Positions 30,355 through 38,219 of a stretch of DNA of 64,000 nucleotides are shown piece by piece (within the stretch, counting starts at the first letter, position 1; each line of letters begins with the position of its first letter). Both the position numbers and the translations under genes were made by a program. The notes beneath the pieces were generated by a model that was not told the DNA's origin, did no database searches, and saw only the letters and a program-made list of their open reading frames with translations. Source of the stretch: Burkholderia cenocepacia (lineage in GTDB: Bacteria > Pseudomonadota > Gammaproteobacteria > Burkholderiales > Burkholderiaceae); the NCBI RefSeq assembly GCF_014211915.1, contig NZ_CP060040.1, forward strand, positions 1 to 64,000, in the 5' to 3' direction.

Positions 30355-30442
30355 GCCTTCGTCTGTCCATGGCGGCATGCGCTACCGCGACGAACGAGGT
30401 TCGGCGGCGGCGCACCAGCAGGGCTTGTTGAACCCTGGCTCG
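30355..30442 (-). ncRNA. Structured 5' part of the rtc leader RNA
   Basis: On the minus strand TTCGTC (30394-30389) pairs with GACGAA (30363-30358), enclosing GCGG/CCGC with a 9-nt loop. Upstream, CAGGG/CCCTG (30437-30433 and 30423-30419) forms a T-arm-like hairpin with a 9-nt loop beginning TTCAA, perhaps a decayed tRNA-like copy. The stem with a large loop recalls Y-RNA architecture, but the fold is hand-drawn. Confidence 0.45.
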
Positions 30443-30474
30443 TGGGCCAGCGGGACATCCGGCGCCTTTTATTT

Positions 30475-30490
30475 AGCGAGGAGCGTGCCA
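30475..30490 (-). promoter_or_regulatory. Sigma-54 promoter of the RNA-repair operon
   Basis: On the minus strand TGGCACG-CTCC-TCGCT matches the sigma-54 consensus TGGCACG-N4-TTGCW with one mismatch, and the GG/GC spacing is correct. Transcription would start near 30463, giving a leader of about 490 nt that contains the tRNA-like modules before the slipin gene. RtcR, encoded divergently, is the expected activator. Confidence 0.85.
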
Positions 30491-30519
30491 GTGAGCGGCT
30501 GGCGTTTCTGGAAATCTCT

Positions 30520-30532
30520 CAACACATTGAAA
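30520..30532 (-). promoter_or_regulatory. IHF-like site upstream of the sigma-54 promoter
   Basis: On the minus strand TTTCAA-TGTG-TTG matches the IHF consensus WATCAA-N4-TTR with one mismatch. It lies 30-42 bp upstream of the -24 element in AT-richer DNA, the normal place for IHF bending between an activator site and a sigma-54 promoter. Confidence 0.5.
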
Positions 30533-30604
30533 TTAAAAGGGAATTACCTGTTTTGTAGTGTCTGGCATCGACGCTGTCGGCACGTCACGGTCATGAATAT
30601 CCGA

Positions 30605-30610
30605 TACAAT
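30605..30610 (+). promoter_or_regulatory. rtcR: -10 box of the rtcR promoter
   Basis: TACAAT lies 30 bp before the rtcR start; no good -35 is seen at 17 bp. Expression of the activator is probably low and sigma-70 dependent. Confidence 0.4.
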
Positions 30611-30639
30611 TGGATCGCTTCTTATCCCATGAGATAAAC

Positions 30640-32256
30640 ATGCGCAGAACCGTTGCGATCGGTTTTCTCGGCACCGTGCTCGACCAGGGCGGCCGCGCGC
30701 CGCGCCGTTACCGCAAATGGCGGCCGACGATTTCGCTGTGCGAGCAGCCCGACCTGCCGATCGACCGGCTCGAACTGCTGCATTCGCTGGACTACACGCG
30801 TCTCGCCAACCAGGTGCGGGACGATCTCGCGCGCGTGTCGCCGCGAACCGACGTGCGGCTCACGCCGGTCACGATCCACGATCCGTGGGATTTCGAGGAG
30901 GTTTATGCGACGCTGCACGATTACGCACGCGCGTACCCGTTCGACCTCGAACACGAGGATTACCTGGTCCACATCACGACCGGCACGCACGTCGCGCAGA
31001 TCTGCTGGTTCCTGCTGGCGGAAGCGCGCTACCTGCCCGCGCGCCTCGTGCAGACCGGGCCGCCGCAGCGGACCGACGAAGGGCCGAGCGGGCCGGGCAC
31101 GATCTCGGTGATCGATCTCGACCTGTCGCGCTACAACCGGATCGCGCAGCGCTTCACGCGCGAGCGCGACGAAACGGTGTCGTTCCTGAAGGCCGGCATC
31201 GCGACGCGCAACGCGCGCTTCAATGCGCTGATCGAGCAACTTGAGCGCGTGGCGGTGCGTTCGCGCGCGCCGATGCTGCTGGTCGGGCCGACGGGGGCCG
31301 GCAAGTCGTTTCTCGCGAAGCGCGTGTACGAGCTGAAGCGCGGCCGGCATCGGCTCGCGGGGCCGTTCATCGAGATCAACTGCGCGACGCTGCGCGGCGA
31401 CGCGGCGATGTCGACGCTGTTCGGTCACGTGAAGGGCGCGTTCACAGGGGCGCAGTCGGCGCGTGCGGGGCTGCTGCGCGCGGCGGACGGCGGGCTGCTG
31501 TTTCTCGACGAGATCGGCGAACTCGGGCTCGACGAACAGGCGATGCTGCTGAAGGCGATCGAGGAGAAGCGCTTCCTGCCGGTCGGCGCGGACGTCGAGG
31601 CGACCAGTGATTTCGAACTGATCGCGGGCACGCACCGCGATCTGCGGCAGATGGTGGCGGCCGGCACGTTCCGCGAGGACCTCTATGCGCGGATCAACCT
31701 CTGGACCTATGAATTACCGGGACTGGCCGAGCGCCGTGAGGACATCGAGCCGAACCTCGAATTCGAGCTCGACCGTTTCGGTCGCGAGCAGGGCGAGCAG
31801 GTGCGGTTCAACGTCGAGGCGAAGCGGCGCTATCTCGCGTTCGCGGCCTCGCCGCGCGCGACGTGGGCCGGCAACTTCCGCGAGCTGTCGGCGTCGGTCA
31901 CACGGATGGCGACGCTGGCCGATGCGGGGCGCATTACCGAGGCGCTCGCCGAGCAGGAAGTCGAGCGGCTGACGCGCACGTGGTCGTCGCCGGGTGGCGC
32001 GAATATGGCGGACGCGTGCGTCGACGCGGTGTTCGGTGCGCGTGCGGCGGAACTCGACCTGTTCGACCGTGCGCAGCTCGAACGTGTGCTCGACGTGTGC
32101 CGCACGTCGGCGAGCCTGTCGGAAGCCGGGCGCACGCTGTTCGCGGTGTCGCGGCAGAGCAAGAAGCAGCCGAACGACGCGGACCGGCTGCGCAAGTATC
32201 TCGCGCGGTTCGGGCTCGATTGGGACGGTGTGCGGCGCGCGCTCGACGGTGCGTGA
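30640..32256 (+). CDS. rtcR: RtcR, sigma-54 activator with CARF sensor domain
   Basis: A 538-residue RtcR. The N-terminal CARF-like sensor (residues 1-180; VAIGFLGTVLD, DYLVHITTGTHVAQICWFLL) is known to sense RNA fragments with cyclic-phosphate ends. The AAA+ domain has Walker A GPTGAGKS (216-223), the sigma-54 contact GAFTGA (266-271) and Walker B LLFLDE (286-291). The C-terminal part (about 450-538) ends with a Fis-like region (LSEAGRTLFAVSRQSK). It is divergent from the slipin-rtcB operon and should activate its sigma-54 promoter when RNA is damaged. The start 30640 gives the native MRRTVAIGFLG N-terminus; a longer in-frame start at 30610 is less likely. Confidence 0.95.
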   Translation: MRRTVAIGFLGTVLDQGGRAPRRYRKWRPTISLCEQPDLPIDRLELLHSLDYTRLANQVRDDLARVSPRTDVRLTPVTIHDPWDFEEVYATLHDYARAYPFDLEHEDYLVHITTGTHVAQICWFLLAEARYLPARLVQTGPPQRTDEGPSGPGTISVIDLDLSRYNRIAQRFTRERDETVSFLKAGIATRNARFNALIEQLERVAVRSRAPMLLVGPTGAGKSFLAKRVYELKRGRHRLAGPFIEINCATLRGDAAMSTLFGHVKGAFTGAQSARAGLLRAADGGLLFLDEIGELGLDEQAMLLKAIEEKRFLPVGADVEATSDFELIAGTHRDLRQMVAAGTFREDLYARINLWTYELPGLAERREDIEPNLEFELDRFGREQGEQVRFNVEAKRRYLAFAASPRATWAGNFRELSASVTRMATLADAGRITEALAEQEVERLTRTWSSPGGANMADACVDAVFGARAAELDLFDRAQLERVLDVCRTSASLSEAGRTLFAVSRQSKKQPNDADRLRKYLARFGLDWDGVRRALDGA

Positions 32257-32339
32257 GGGCGAGCGCGGCGCATGATGTCCGCGCTGCGGAGAGCGTTCGC
32301 GCGTGTCGTCTCGTATGCGGTAACTTCAGGAGCATTCTA

Positions 32340-32879
32340 GTGATCGAGATTCCGTTGACGGTCAGGCCGTTGTTTGTCGCGGCCGGGTGGTGCGGCCCTG
32401 CAGACGGCCGCCCGTCGGCCCGCGACGGCGAACATCCGGGCGATGCGATCCTGCGTGAATTCGGCACGTTGATCGTGGGTGCGGAGCCGGCCCGGCGCAG
32501 CGGGGAAACCTGCGCGCCGATGGGAATCGCGTTTCGCGCACTGGAGCATCAGGATGAACAGATTGCCGCGTGGGAGCGGGCGCTCGACACGACGATGATC
32601 GGAATCGCCGAGGACGATCTCGGCTACGTCGAGTTTTATGTCGATACGCAGGGCCGCGTGTTCACGACGAATTGCGTGATGGACGGCGTCTATCTGGCGG
32701 GATTCACGTTCGGCGACGCGATCGAACGCACGCTGCTCGGGCGGGTCTCGATTCCGCTATTGCTCGACAAGCAGGCGTCGATCGCCTATTACGGCGCGCA
32801 TCTGACGGGCGACGACCCGCGCGTCATGACGGCCGCGCAGTTGCTGGCTGGCAATGACGGATCGCGCGCGGCGCCGTGA
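32340..32879 (+). CDS. SUKH-3-like immunity-family protein
   Basis: A 179-residue protein starting at GTG 32340 behind AGGAG (32329-32333). The pattern is that of the SUKH-3 family: LFVAAGWCGPADGRPS, then ILREFGTLIVG, a middle alpha/beta part (ALDTTMIGIAEDDLGYVEFYVDTQGRVFTTN) and GFTFGDAIERTLLG. SUKH proteins are best known as immunity proteins against polymorphic toxins, but single copies also occur without a toxin. No toxin or Rhs-like gene is nearby. It lies 83 bp after rtcR on the same strand. Assignment is from the motif pattern only. Confidence 0.6.
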   Translation: MIEIPLTVRPLFVAAGWCGPADGRPSARDGEHPGDAILREFGTLIVGAEPARRSGETCAPMGIAFRALEHQDEQIAAWERALDTTMIGIAEDDLGYVEFYVDTQGRVFTTNCVMDGVYLAGFTFGDAIERTLLGRVSIPLLLDKQASIAYYGAHLTGDDPRVMTAAQLLAGNDGSRAAP

Positions 32880-32891
32880 TGCGGCGGAGCT

Positions 32892-33488
32892 TCAGCCGAT
32901 GGCCGACGCGGCCGCCTGCTCGAACGGCGCCAGGAATGCCCAATCCGGTTGCACCGCCACGACGTCCGCCAGCCCGCGCGCGAACGCGTGTGCCGGCAGC
33001 CACGGATACCCGAACGCCGCGTGCAGCCGATCGAGTTTCAACGACTGCGGATCGCCGATCGTATCCATCCGCGCGATATGAATGTGCAGCGCGGCAACCC
33101 GCGCAACGTCGTCGTTTTCACCATCGATGGCGAACCGCCAGCGGTACGTGCCGTGTCCGATCCGCAGCGCGCCGCTGTCCTTTTGCCGCATCACGACGAG
33201 CCACGGCATGCTGCTGACGCCGTGCTCATCGACGGGCGGGGTCGTGCAGACGTAATAGGTTCGGCACTGCTCGAACCTTTCGCCGAATGCCTCGACCAGC
33301 GTATGCGCAATGGCCGCCACGCCCGTCACGCGCGGCGGAAAATCGATGTCGTCGTTGGCGAGGGAAAAGCTCAGTTCGGCATTGGCCGCGAAGCAGTCCG
33401 CGATCAGCGCGGCCTGGTTCAGGTCCTTCGCGCGCAGATAGCATTCGAGCAGCGCGCGAACCGTGGCGGGATGAAGCGGGAAGGGCAT
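32892..33488 (-). CDS. SnoaL-like (NTF2-fold) protein
   Basis: A 198-residue protein. The N-terminal three-helix part (TVRALLECYLRAKDLNQAALIADCFAANAELSFSLAN) followed by a cone of strands (VSSMPWLVVMRQ, LRIGHGTYRWRFAID) is the NTF2/SnoaL-like fold. Family members can be small hydrolases, isomerases or binding proteins; no catalytic residues are evident. It ends 12 bp from the SUKH-like gene (convergent) and is divergent from the MarR regulator, with the TATAAT of that gene between. Confidence 0.7.
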   Translation of the reverse strand: MPFPLHPATVRALLECYLRAKDLNQAALIADCFAANAELSFSLANDDIDFPPRVTGVAAIAHTLVEAFGERFEQCRTYYVCTTPPVDEHGVSSMPWLVVMRQKDSGALRIGHGTYRWRFAIDGENDDVARVAALHIHIARMDTIGDPQSLKLDRLHAAFGYPWLPAHAFARGLADVVAVQPDWAFLAPFEQAAASAIG

Positions 33489-33575
33489 GTTCGAGCCTCC
33501 TGTGTCGGGAAAGTATCGGGAAATCGGGCCGCCTGCAGGCCGCTAGGCTGGCCGAGGCCGCCGGTGCCTTTGCCG

Positions 33576-33602
33576 TATAATTTCGTTCCAAAGCTAAATT
33601 CG
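33576..33602 (+). promoter_or_regulatory. Promoter and operator-like site of the marR gene
   Basis: TATAAT (33576-33581) is followed at once by CCAAAGCTAAATTCG (33588-33602). The same AAAGCTAA element recurs behind the hpaC-like promoter at 35.6 kb, which suggests autorepression by the MarR protein. Confidence 0.55.
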
Positions 33603-33603
33603 C

Positions 33604-34170
33604 ATGACCGCACGGAGCGTCGACGTCATGGCCAAGCAGCAAGAGGAGTCCGTTCTGACCATTACCAACCCGGCCTGCCTGATCGACGGCACGGACACGG
33701 AATTTCGCCACCTGATCAACGGGCTGCTGCCGTTCGCGGCGCGCCTGCTGTCGGTGCGCGACGGTTTCGGCTCGTTGATCGGTCTCACCGGCATCCAGTA
33801 TTCGCTGCTCGTGTCGGTCGCCCATCTGTCGCATGACGACGTCGTGACCGTCAACCGCCTCGCCGATCATCTGCACCTGAGCGGCGCTTTCGTCACGATC
33901 GAGACCGGCAAGCTGAAGAAGCTCGGCCTGATCGACAAACGCTCGGACCCCGACGACAAGCGCAAGATGCGGCTCACGGTCACGCCGGCCGGCTCGAAGC
34001 TGCTGAAAGCGCTCGTCGATACGCAGCAGCGCATCAACAACGTGCTGTTCGAAGGCGTGACGAAAACCGAATTCAAGGCGCTCTGCTCGGTGATCGACCG
34101 CCTCGTTACCAACGGCGATCGCGCGACGCTCGATCTTGCGCACATGATCGCTCGCCAGGAAAAAGGCTGA
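33604..34170 (+). CDS. MarR-family transcriptional regulator
   Basis: A 188-residue regulator. The winged helix core (about 55-130) reads LTGIQYSLLVSVAHL, then TVNRLADHLHLSGAFVTIETGKLKKLGLIDKRSDPDDKRKMRLTVTPAG, the full MarR signature of recognition helix, wing (D-P-D-D-K-R) and dimer helices. Two starts are possible: ATG 33604, or ATG 33628 behind GGAG. MarR proteins repress target genes and release DNA on binding aromatic ligands. It probably controls the flavin reductase/monooxygenase operon at 35.7 kb, since both promoters contain AAAGCTAA, as well as itself. Confidence 0.9.
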   Translation: MTARSVDVMAKQQEESVLTITNPACLIDGTDTEFRHLINGLLPFAARLLSVRDGFGSLIGLTGIQYSLLVSVAHLSHDDVVTVNRLADHLHLSGAFVTIETGKLKKLGLIDKRSDPDDKRKMRLTVTPAGSKLLKALVDTQQRINNVLFEGVTKTEFKALCSVIDRLVTNGDRATLDLAHMIARQEKG

Positions 34171-34189
34171 CCCGGGCGGGCCACCGCGC

Positions 34190-35401
34190 TCAGTGCGCGG
34201 CCCACTCGATCGTATCCAGGTCGACCCCTTCGAGATGCATGTCCCACAGCGGGCTCAATTCGCGCAGCTTGCCGACCGTGTCGCGCACCTGCGCGATCAC
34301 GCTGTCGACCTCGGCTTCGGTCGTGAAGCGGCCGAGCGTGAAGCGGATCGAGCTGTGCGCGAGCTCGTCGCTTCGACCGAGCGCACGCAGCACGTAAGAC
34401 GGCTCCAGCGACGCCGACGTGCACGCCGAGCCTGACGACACCGCGACGCCCTTGATTCCCATGATCAGCGATTCGCCTTCGACGAAATTGAAGCTGACGT
34501 TGAGGTTGTGCGGAATCCGGCGTGCGAGGTCGCCGTTCACGTAAACCTCGTCGAGCGTCGACAGGCCGGCCAGCAGCCGGTCGCGCAACGCGCCGACGCG
34601 GCGGCTTTCCTCTGCCATTTCTTCCTTCGCCAGCCGGAACGCTTCACCCATCCCGACGATCTGGTGCGTCGGCAGCGTGCCGGAACGCATCCCGCGCTCG
34701 TGGCCGCCGCCGTGCATCTGCGCTTCGATGCGCACACGCGGCTTGCGGCGCACGTACAGCGCACCGATCCCCTTCGGGCCGTACACCTTGTGCGCGGTCA
34801 CCGTCAGCAGGTCGACGTTCAGTGCATTCACGTCGACCGGAATCTTGCCGGCCGCCTGCACCGCATCGCAGTGGAACACGATGCCGCGTGCGCGGCACAG
34901 CGCCCCGATCTCGGCCACCGGCTGGATCACCCCCGTTTCGTTGTTCGCGAGCATTACCGACACCAGGATCGTGTCGGCGCGCAGCGCCTGCTGTAACCCA
35001 TCGAGGTCGAGCAGGCCGTCCTGCCGCACGTCGAGGTACGTGACATCGAAGCCCTGGCGCTCGAGTTCGCGACACGTATCGAGCACGGCCTTGTGTTCGG
35101 TCTTCACCGTCACGAGGTGCTTGCCTTGGCCCTGATAGAAGTGCGCCGCGCCCTTGATCGCGAGGTTGTTGCCTTCGGTCGCGCCGGACGTCCAGACGAT
35201 TTCGCGCGGATCGGCGCCGAGCAGCGCGGCGACGTGCGCGCGCGCTTCCTCGACCGCCTGCTCGGCATCCCAGCCGTAGCTGTGACTGCGTGAAGCCGGG
35301 TTGCCGAACTGCTCGTGCAGGAACGGCACCATCTTGTCGACCACGCGCGGATCGACGGGCGTCGTCGCGCTGTAGTCCATGTAGATCGGACGGGATTGCA
35401 T
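34190..35401 (-). CDS. iscS: IscS-type cysteine desulfurase
   Basis: A 403-residue class I cysteine desulfurase. It begins [19 protein letters not shown] and has the PLP lysine in [11 protein letters not shown]. The catalytic cysteine lies in [20 protein letters not shown], the mobile loop typical of IscS. It yields persulfide sulfur for Fe-S clusters, thiamine or tRNA thiolation. No iscU, iscA or hscBA follows, so it is not in a standard isc operon; it may be a second copy. Placement between the MarR gene and the monooxygenase operon may be incidental. The start 35401 was chosen by family; 33 upstream residues are poor. Confidence 0.85.
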   Translation of the reverse strand: MQSRPIYMDYSATTPVDPRVVDKMVPFLHEQFGNPASRSHSYGWDAEQAVEEARAHVAALLGADPREIVWTSGATEGNNLAIKGAAHFYQGQGKHLVTVKTEHKAVLDTCRELERQGFDVTYLDVRQDGLLDLDGLQQALRADTILVSVMLANNETGVIQPVAEIGALCRARGIVFHCDAVQAAGKIPVDVNALNVDLLTVTAHKVYGPKGIGALYVRRKPRVRIEAQMHGGGHERGMRSGTLPTHQIVGMGEAFRLAKEEMAEESRRVGALRDRLLAGLSTLDEVYVNGDLARRIPHNLNVSFNFVEGESLIMGIKGVAVSSGSACTSASLEPSYVLRALGRSDELAHSSIRFTLGRFTTEAEVDSVIAQVRDTVGKLRELSPLWDMHLEGVDLDTIEWAAH

Positions 35402-35560
35402 CGAAAAGGACTCCGGAAAGCGACGGTTCGCGCGGGTCGCGAGCGCCGGTGAATACGGTTGGCGCAGTGTACGTGGACATTCGCGAGAGCCGCGCAACAT
35501 CCATCCCGCCAGTAGGGTTGTCTTTCAAACAAAGCTTTCAAGATCAGGGTTTACGACATC

Positions 35561-35589
35561 TTGAACCGGCTTTTGTGTTTACATTTAAT
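35561..35589 (+). promoter_or_regulatory. Sigma-70 promoter of the flavin monooxygenase operon
   Basis: TTGAAC (35561-35566), a 17-bp spacer, then TTTAAT (35584-35589). This is a good sigma-70 promoter in an AT-rich island, with start expected near 35596. Confidence 0.6.
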
Positions 35590-35590
35590 A

Positions 35591-35626
35591 AAAGCTAAAT
35601 AACAAAGCTAATTAATGGCGCTTTGT
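35591..35626 (+). promoter_or_regulatory. Likely MarR operator of the monooxygenase operon
   Basis: AAAGCTAA occurs at 35591 and again at 35604-35611 (AAAGCTAA), and ACAAAGC (35602-35608) with GCTTTGT (35620-35626) forms an inverted repeat. The site covers the start point, ideal for repression. The AAAGCTAA element also follows the marR -10 box. Confidence 0.5.
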
Positions 35627-35676
35627 TGATGCGGATTCCTCAGGGGAATCCGGAAATGCAACCCAAGGAGAACGAG

Positions 35677-36204
35677 ATGAGCGAGAACCACGCAGGAACC
35701 GGCGCGGATGCCGACGAGCAGCGGCGTTTCCGCGCCGCGCTGTCGATGTTCGCGACGGGCGTCGCGGTGATTACCGCCCCGCGCAAGGAGGGGATGCCGA
35801 TCGGCATCACGGTCGCGTCGTTCAATTCGGTGTCGCTGGACCCGCCGCTGATCCTGTTCTCGGTCGACCGCCGCAGCCTGAGCCTCGGCGACCTGGCCGG
35901 CGCGGGTGGCTACGCGGTCAACGTGCTCGACGAGACGCAGCAGCACCTGTCGAACTCCTTCGCGAAAGCGAACGGCGACAAGTGGGGCTGGCGCGGCGGC
36001 GCGGCCGGCGACGACGGCATGGTGCTGCTGCCTGACGCACTCGCGACGTTCGAATGCGAACCGTATGCGCAGTACGACGGCGGCGACCACGTGATTTTCG
36101 TCGGCCGCGTGACGCGGCACCGGGCGCGCTCGGACGGGCGCCCGCTGATCTTCTTCGGCGGTCGTTACCGCGCGCTCGACGGCGCGCATGCGCCATCCAT
36201 GTGA
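35677..36204 (+). CDS. Flavin reductase (HpaC-like)
   Basis: A 175-residue flavin reductase of the HpaC/FRP family. The FMN/FAD-binding split barrel starts at about residue 16: FRAALSMFATGVAVITAP, then GITVASFNSVSLDPPLILFSVDR and FAVNVLDE-like YAVNVLDETQ, with the conserved GDHVIFVGRV and FFGGRYR at the end. It supplies reduced flavin from NAD(P)H to a partner oxygenase, which is the next gene (35 bp downstream). The start is behind AAGGAG (35665-35670). Regulated by the promoter and operator at 35561-35626. Confidence 0.9.
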   Translation: MSENHAGTGADADEQRRFRAALSMFATGVAVITAPRKEGMPIGITVASFNSVSLDPPLILFSVDRRSLSLGDLAGAGGYAVNVLDETQQHLSNSFAKANGDKWGWRGGAAGDDGMVLLPDALATFECEPYAQYDGGDHVIFVGRVTRHRARSDGRPLIFFGGRYRALDGAHAPSM

Positions 36205-36239
36205 ATGCAACCCACGATTCATTCCCCCAGGAGCACATC

Positions 36240-37718
36240 ATGATCAAGAACGGCACTCAGCACATCGCGTCGCTGCGCGACGGACGGCAGGTCTACCTGA
36301 ACGGCCAGCCGGTCGGCGACGTGACCGCGCACGCGGCATTCCGCAATTCGATCCGCAGCTACGCGAGCCTGTACGACTACCAGGCGCGCGACGAGAACGT
36401 CGAGAAGATGACGTTCGTGTCGCCCGACTCGGGCAACCGCGTGAGCCGGATCTGGCAACTGCCGACGTCCTATGACGAACTCGTCGAGCGCCGTGCCGCG
36501 CTGGAAGCGTGGTCGGAGCTGCATTACGGCTTCATGGGCCGCTCGCCCGACCACGTCGCGTCGTGTCTCTCCGGCATGTATATGGGCGCCGACGTGTTCG
36601 AACAATACGACCCGGCGCGCGCCGGCGCGCTGCGCGACTACTACCGTTATGCACGCGACAACGACTTGTTCCTGACCTACGTGATCGTGAATCCGCAGGC
36701 GAACCAGTCGAAGGCCGCGCACGAGCAGGAGGACAAGTACCTCGCGGTCGGCATCGTCGATCAGGATGCCGAAGGCATCACGGTGCGCGGCGCGAAAATG
36801 CTCGCGACGAGCGGGATCATGGCGAACGAGGTGTTCTGCAGCTGCATCCAGCCGCTGCGCGAAGGCGATGAGATGTATGCGCTGTCGTTCGCGGTGCCGA
36901 TGAACGCGAAGGGCATGAAGATCATGTCGCGCAAGTCGTACGAGGAGAGCGCGACGTCGGTGTTCGACAACCCGCTGTCGAGCCGCTTCGACGAGAACGA
37001 CGCGGTGCTGTACTTCGACGACGTGAAGGTGCCGTGGGAGCGGATCTTCGTCGCCGGCAATACGGCGATGTGCGCGAAGCAGTTCCACGCGACACCCGCA
37101 CACGTGTACCAGAACTATCAATGCCAGGTGCGCCTGATGACGAAGCTGCGCTTTCTCGTCGGGCTCGGCCTGAAGATCTCCGAGGTCAACGGCACCAATA
37201 CGTTTCCGCAGGTGCGCGAGACGCTGGGCCAGCTCGCGGCCGAAGCGTCGATGGTCGAGGCGTGGGTCTACGGGATGGAAGCGAAGGGCACGGTCGTCAA
37301 CGGCTTCTACGTGCCCGACCGCAACATGCTGTACGGCTCGCAGGTCGTCACGCAGCAGCTGTATTCGAAGGTGCTCAACACACTGCGCGAGCTCGCCGGC
37401 GGCGGAATGATCATGTTGCCGTCCAGCGTGCGCGATTTCGAGAACCCCGACTTGCTGCGCATTATCGAGAAGACGCAGAAGTCGCCGGTGTGCTCGTCGG
37501 AGGAACGCGTGAAGTTCTTCAAGCTCGCGTGGGACGCGGTCGGCTCCGAATTCGCGTCGCGCCACAACCAGTACGAGCTGTTCTACGCCGGCGCGTCGTT
37601 CGTCACGAAGGGCCATGCGTATCGCACGTACGACTGGCAGCGTGCGTCGCATCTGGTCGATTCGATGCTCGGCAGCTATTCGCTGAACCAGGAACTGTCG
37701 ACGCCGCGTGCCGCTTGA
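36240..37718 (+). CDS. Flavin-dependent aromatic monooxygenase (HpaB/TftD family)
   Basis: A 492-residue oxygenase of the 4-hydroxyphenylacetate 3-hydroxylase family. Characteristic blocks: RNSIRSYASLYDYQARD, HYGFMGRSPDHVASCLSGMY (N-terminal helical domain), DKYLAVGIVDQDAEGITVRGAKMLATSG (middle beta domain) and LAGGGMIMLPSSVRDFENP with a C-terminal helical domain. It uses reduced flavin made by the preceding gene to hydroxylate a phenol. Substrate cannot be assigned; 4-hydroxyphenylacetate, phenol and chlorophenols are known in the family. AGGAG precedes the ATG. The following cupin and DUF2848 genes suggest a wider catabolic path. Confidence 0.88.
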   Translation: MIKNGTQHIASLRDGRQVYLNGQPVGDVTAHAAFRNSIRSYASLYDYQARDENVEKMTFVSPDSGNRVSRIWQLPTSYDELVERRAALEAWSELHYGFMGRSPDHVASCLSGMYMGADVFEQYDPARAGALRDYYRYARDNDLFLTYVIVNPQANQSKAAHEQEDKYLAVGIVDQDAEGITVRGAKMLATSGIMANEVFCSCIQPLREGDEMYALSFAVPMNAKGMKIMSRKSYEESATSVFDNPLSSRFDENDAVLYFDDVKVPWERIFVAGNTAMCAKQFHATPAHVYQNYQCQVRLMTKLRFLVGLGLKISEVNGTNTFPQVRETLGQLAAEASMVEAWVYGMEAKGTVVNGFYVPDRNMLYGSQVVTQQLYSKVLNTLRELAGGGMIMLPSSVRDFENPDLLRIIEKTQKSPVCSSEERVKFFKLAWDAVGSEFASRHNQYELFYAGASFVTKGHAYRTYDWQRASHLVDSMLGSYSLNQELSTPRAA

Positions 37719-37768
37719 CTAGCCGCATCGCAACCCCTTTTACCCGCTATCGCAATCAGGAGAGACAG

Positions 37769-38155
37769 ATGGCCATCAGCAAGCTTCACGACGAATTCCA
37801 CACGCTGGACATGCAGCGCGACTGGCGACTGCCGGAAGGCTATGACCCGGCGTCCGGCGCGCAGGAACTGATCCTGTCCGGCGCGCTCGACACCGAGCGC
37901 AAGCGCGGCAGCCGCACGCGCCTGCTGCGCCTGCCGGCCGGGCTGCACACGAAGCAGCCGTTCGTGCACGACTACTGGGAAGAGGTGTTTCTGGTCGAAG
38001 GCGACCTGACCGTCGGCAACGACGAGCACGGCGACGGCGGCACGCCGTTCAAAGGCTACACGTACGCGGTGCGTCCGCCCGGCGCGTGGCATGGCCCGTT
38101 CAAGTCGAACGGTGGCTGCGTGCTGCTGGAAATCCACTATTACGATCCGGCCTGA
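37769..38155 (+). CDS. Cupin-domain protein
   Basis: A 128-residue single-domain cupin. The first cupin motif includes FVHDYWEEVFLVEGDLTVG and the second PPGAWHGPFKSNGGCVLLEIHYYD; histidines in H-D-Y and W-H-G with E of E-E-V-F could bind a metal. The N-terminal LPEGYDPASGAQELILSGAL is not typical of a known enzyme. It starts behind AGGAGA (37758-37763), 50 bp after the monooxygenase gene, and probably acts on its product, perhaps as a small dioxygenase or a decarboxylase/isomerase. Function unknown. Confidence 0.75.
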   Translation: MAISKLHDEFHTLDMQRDWRLPEGYDPASGAQELILSGALDTERKRGSRTRLLRLPAGLHTKQPFVHDYWEEVFLVEGDLTVGNDEHGDGGTPFKGYTYAVRPPGAWHGPFKSNGGCVLLEIHYYDPA

Positions 38156-38219
38156 GCTCGGCCGATCCATGACAGACGGCGGGCCGCTGCATCGCGCGGC
38201 CCGCGACTAGGAGCATTCG

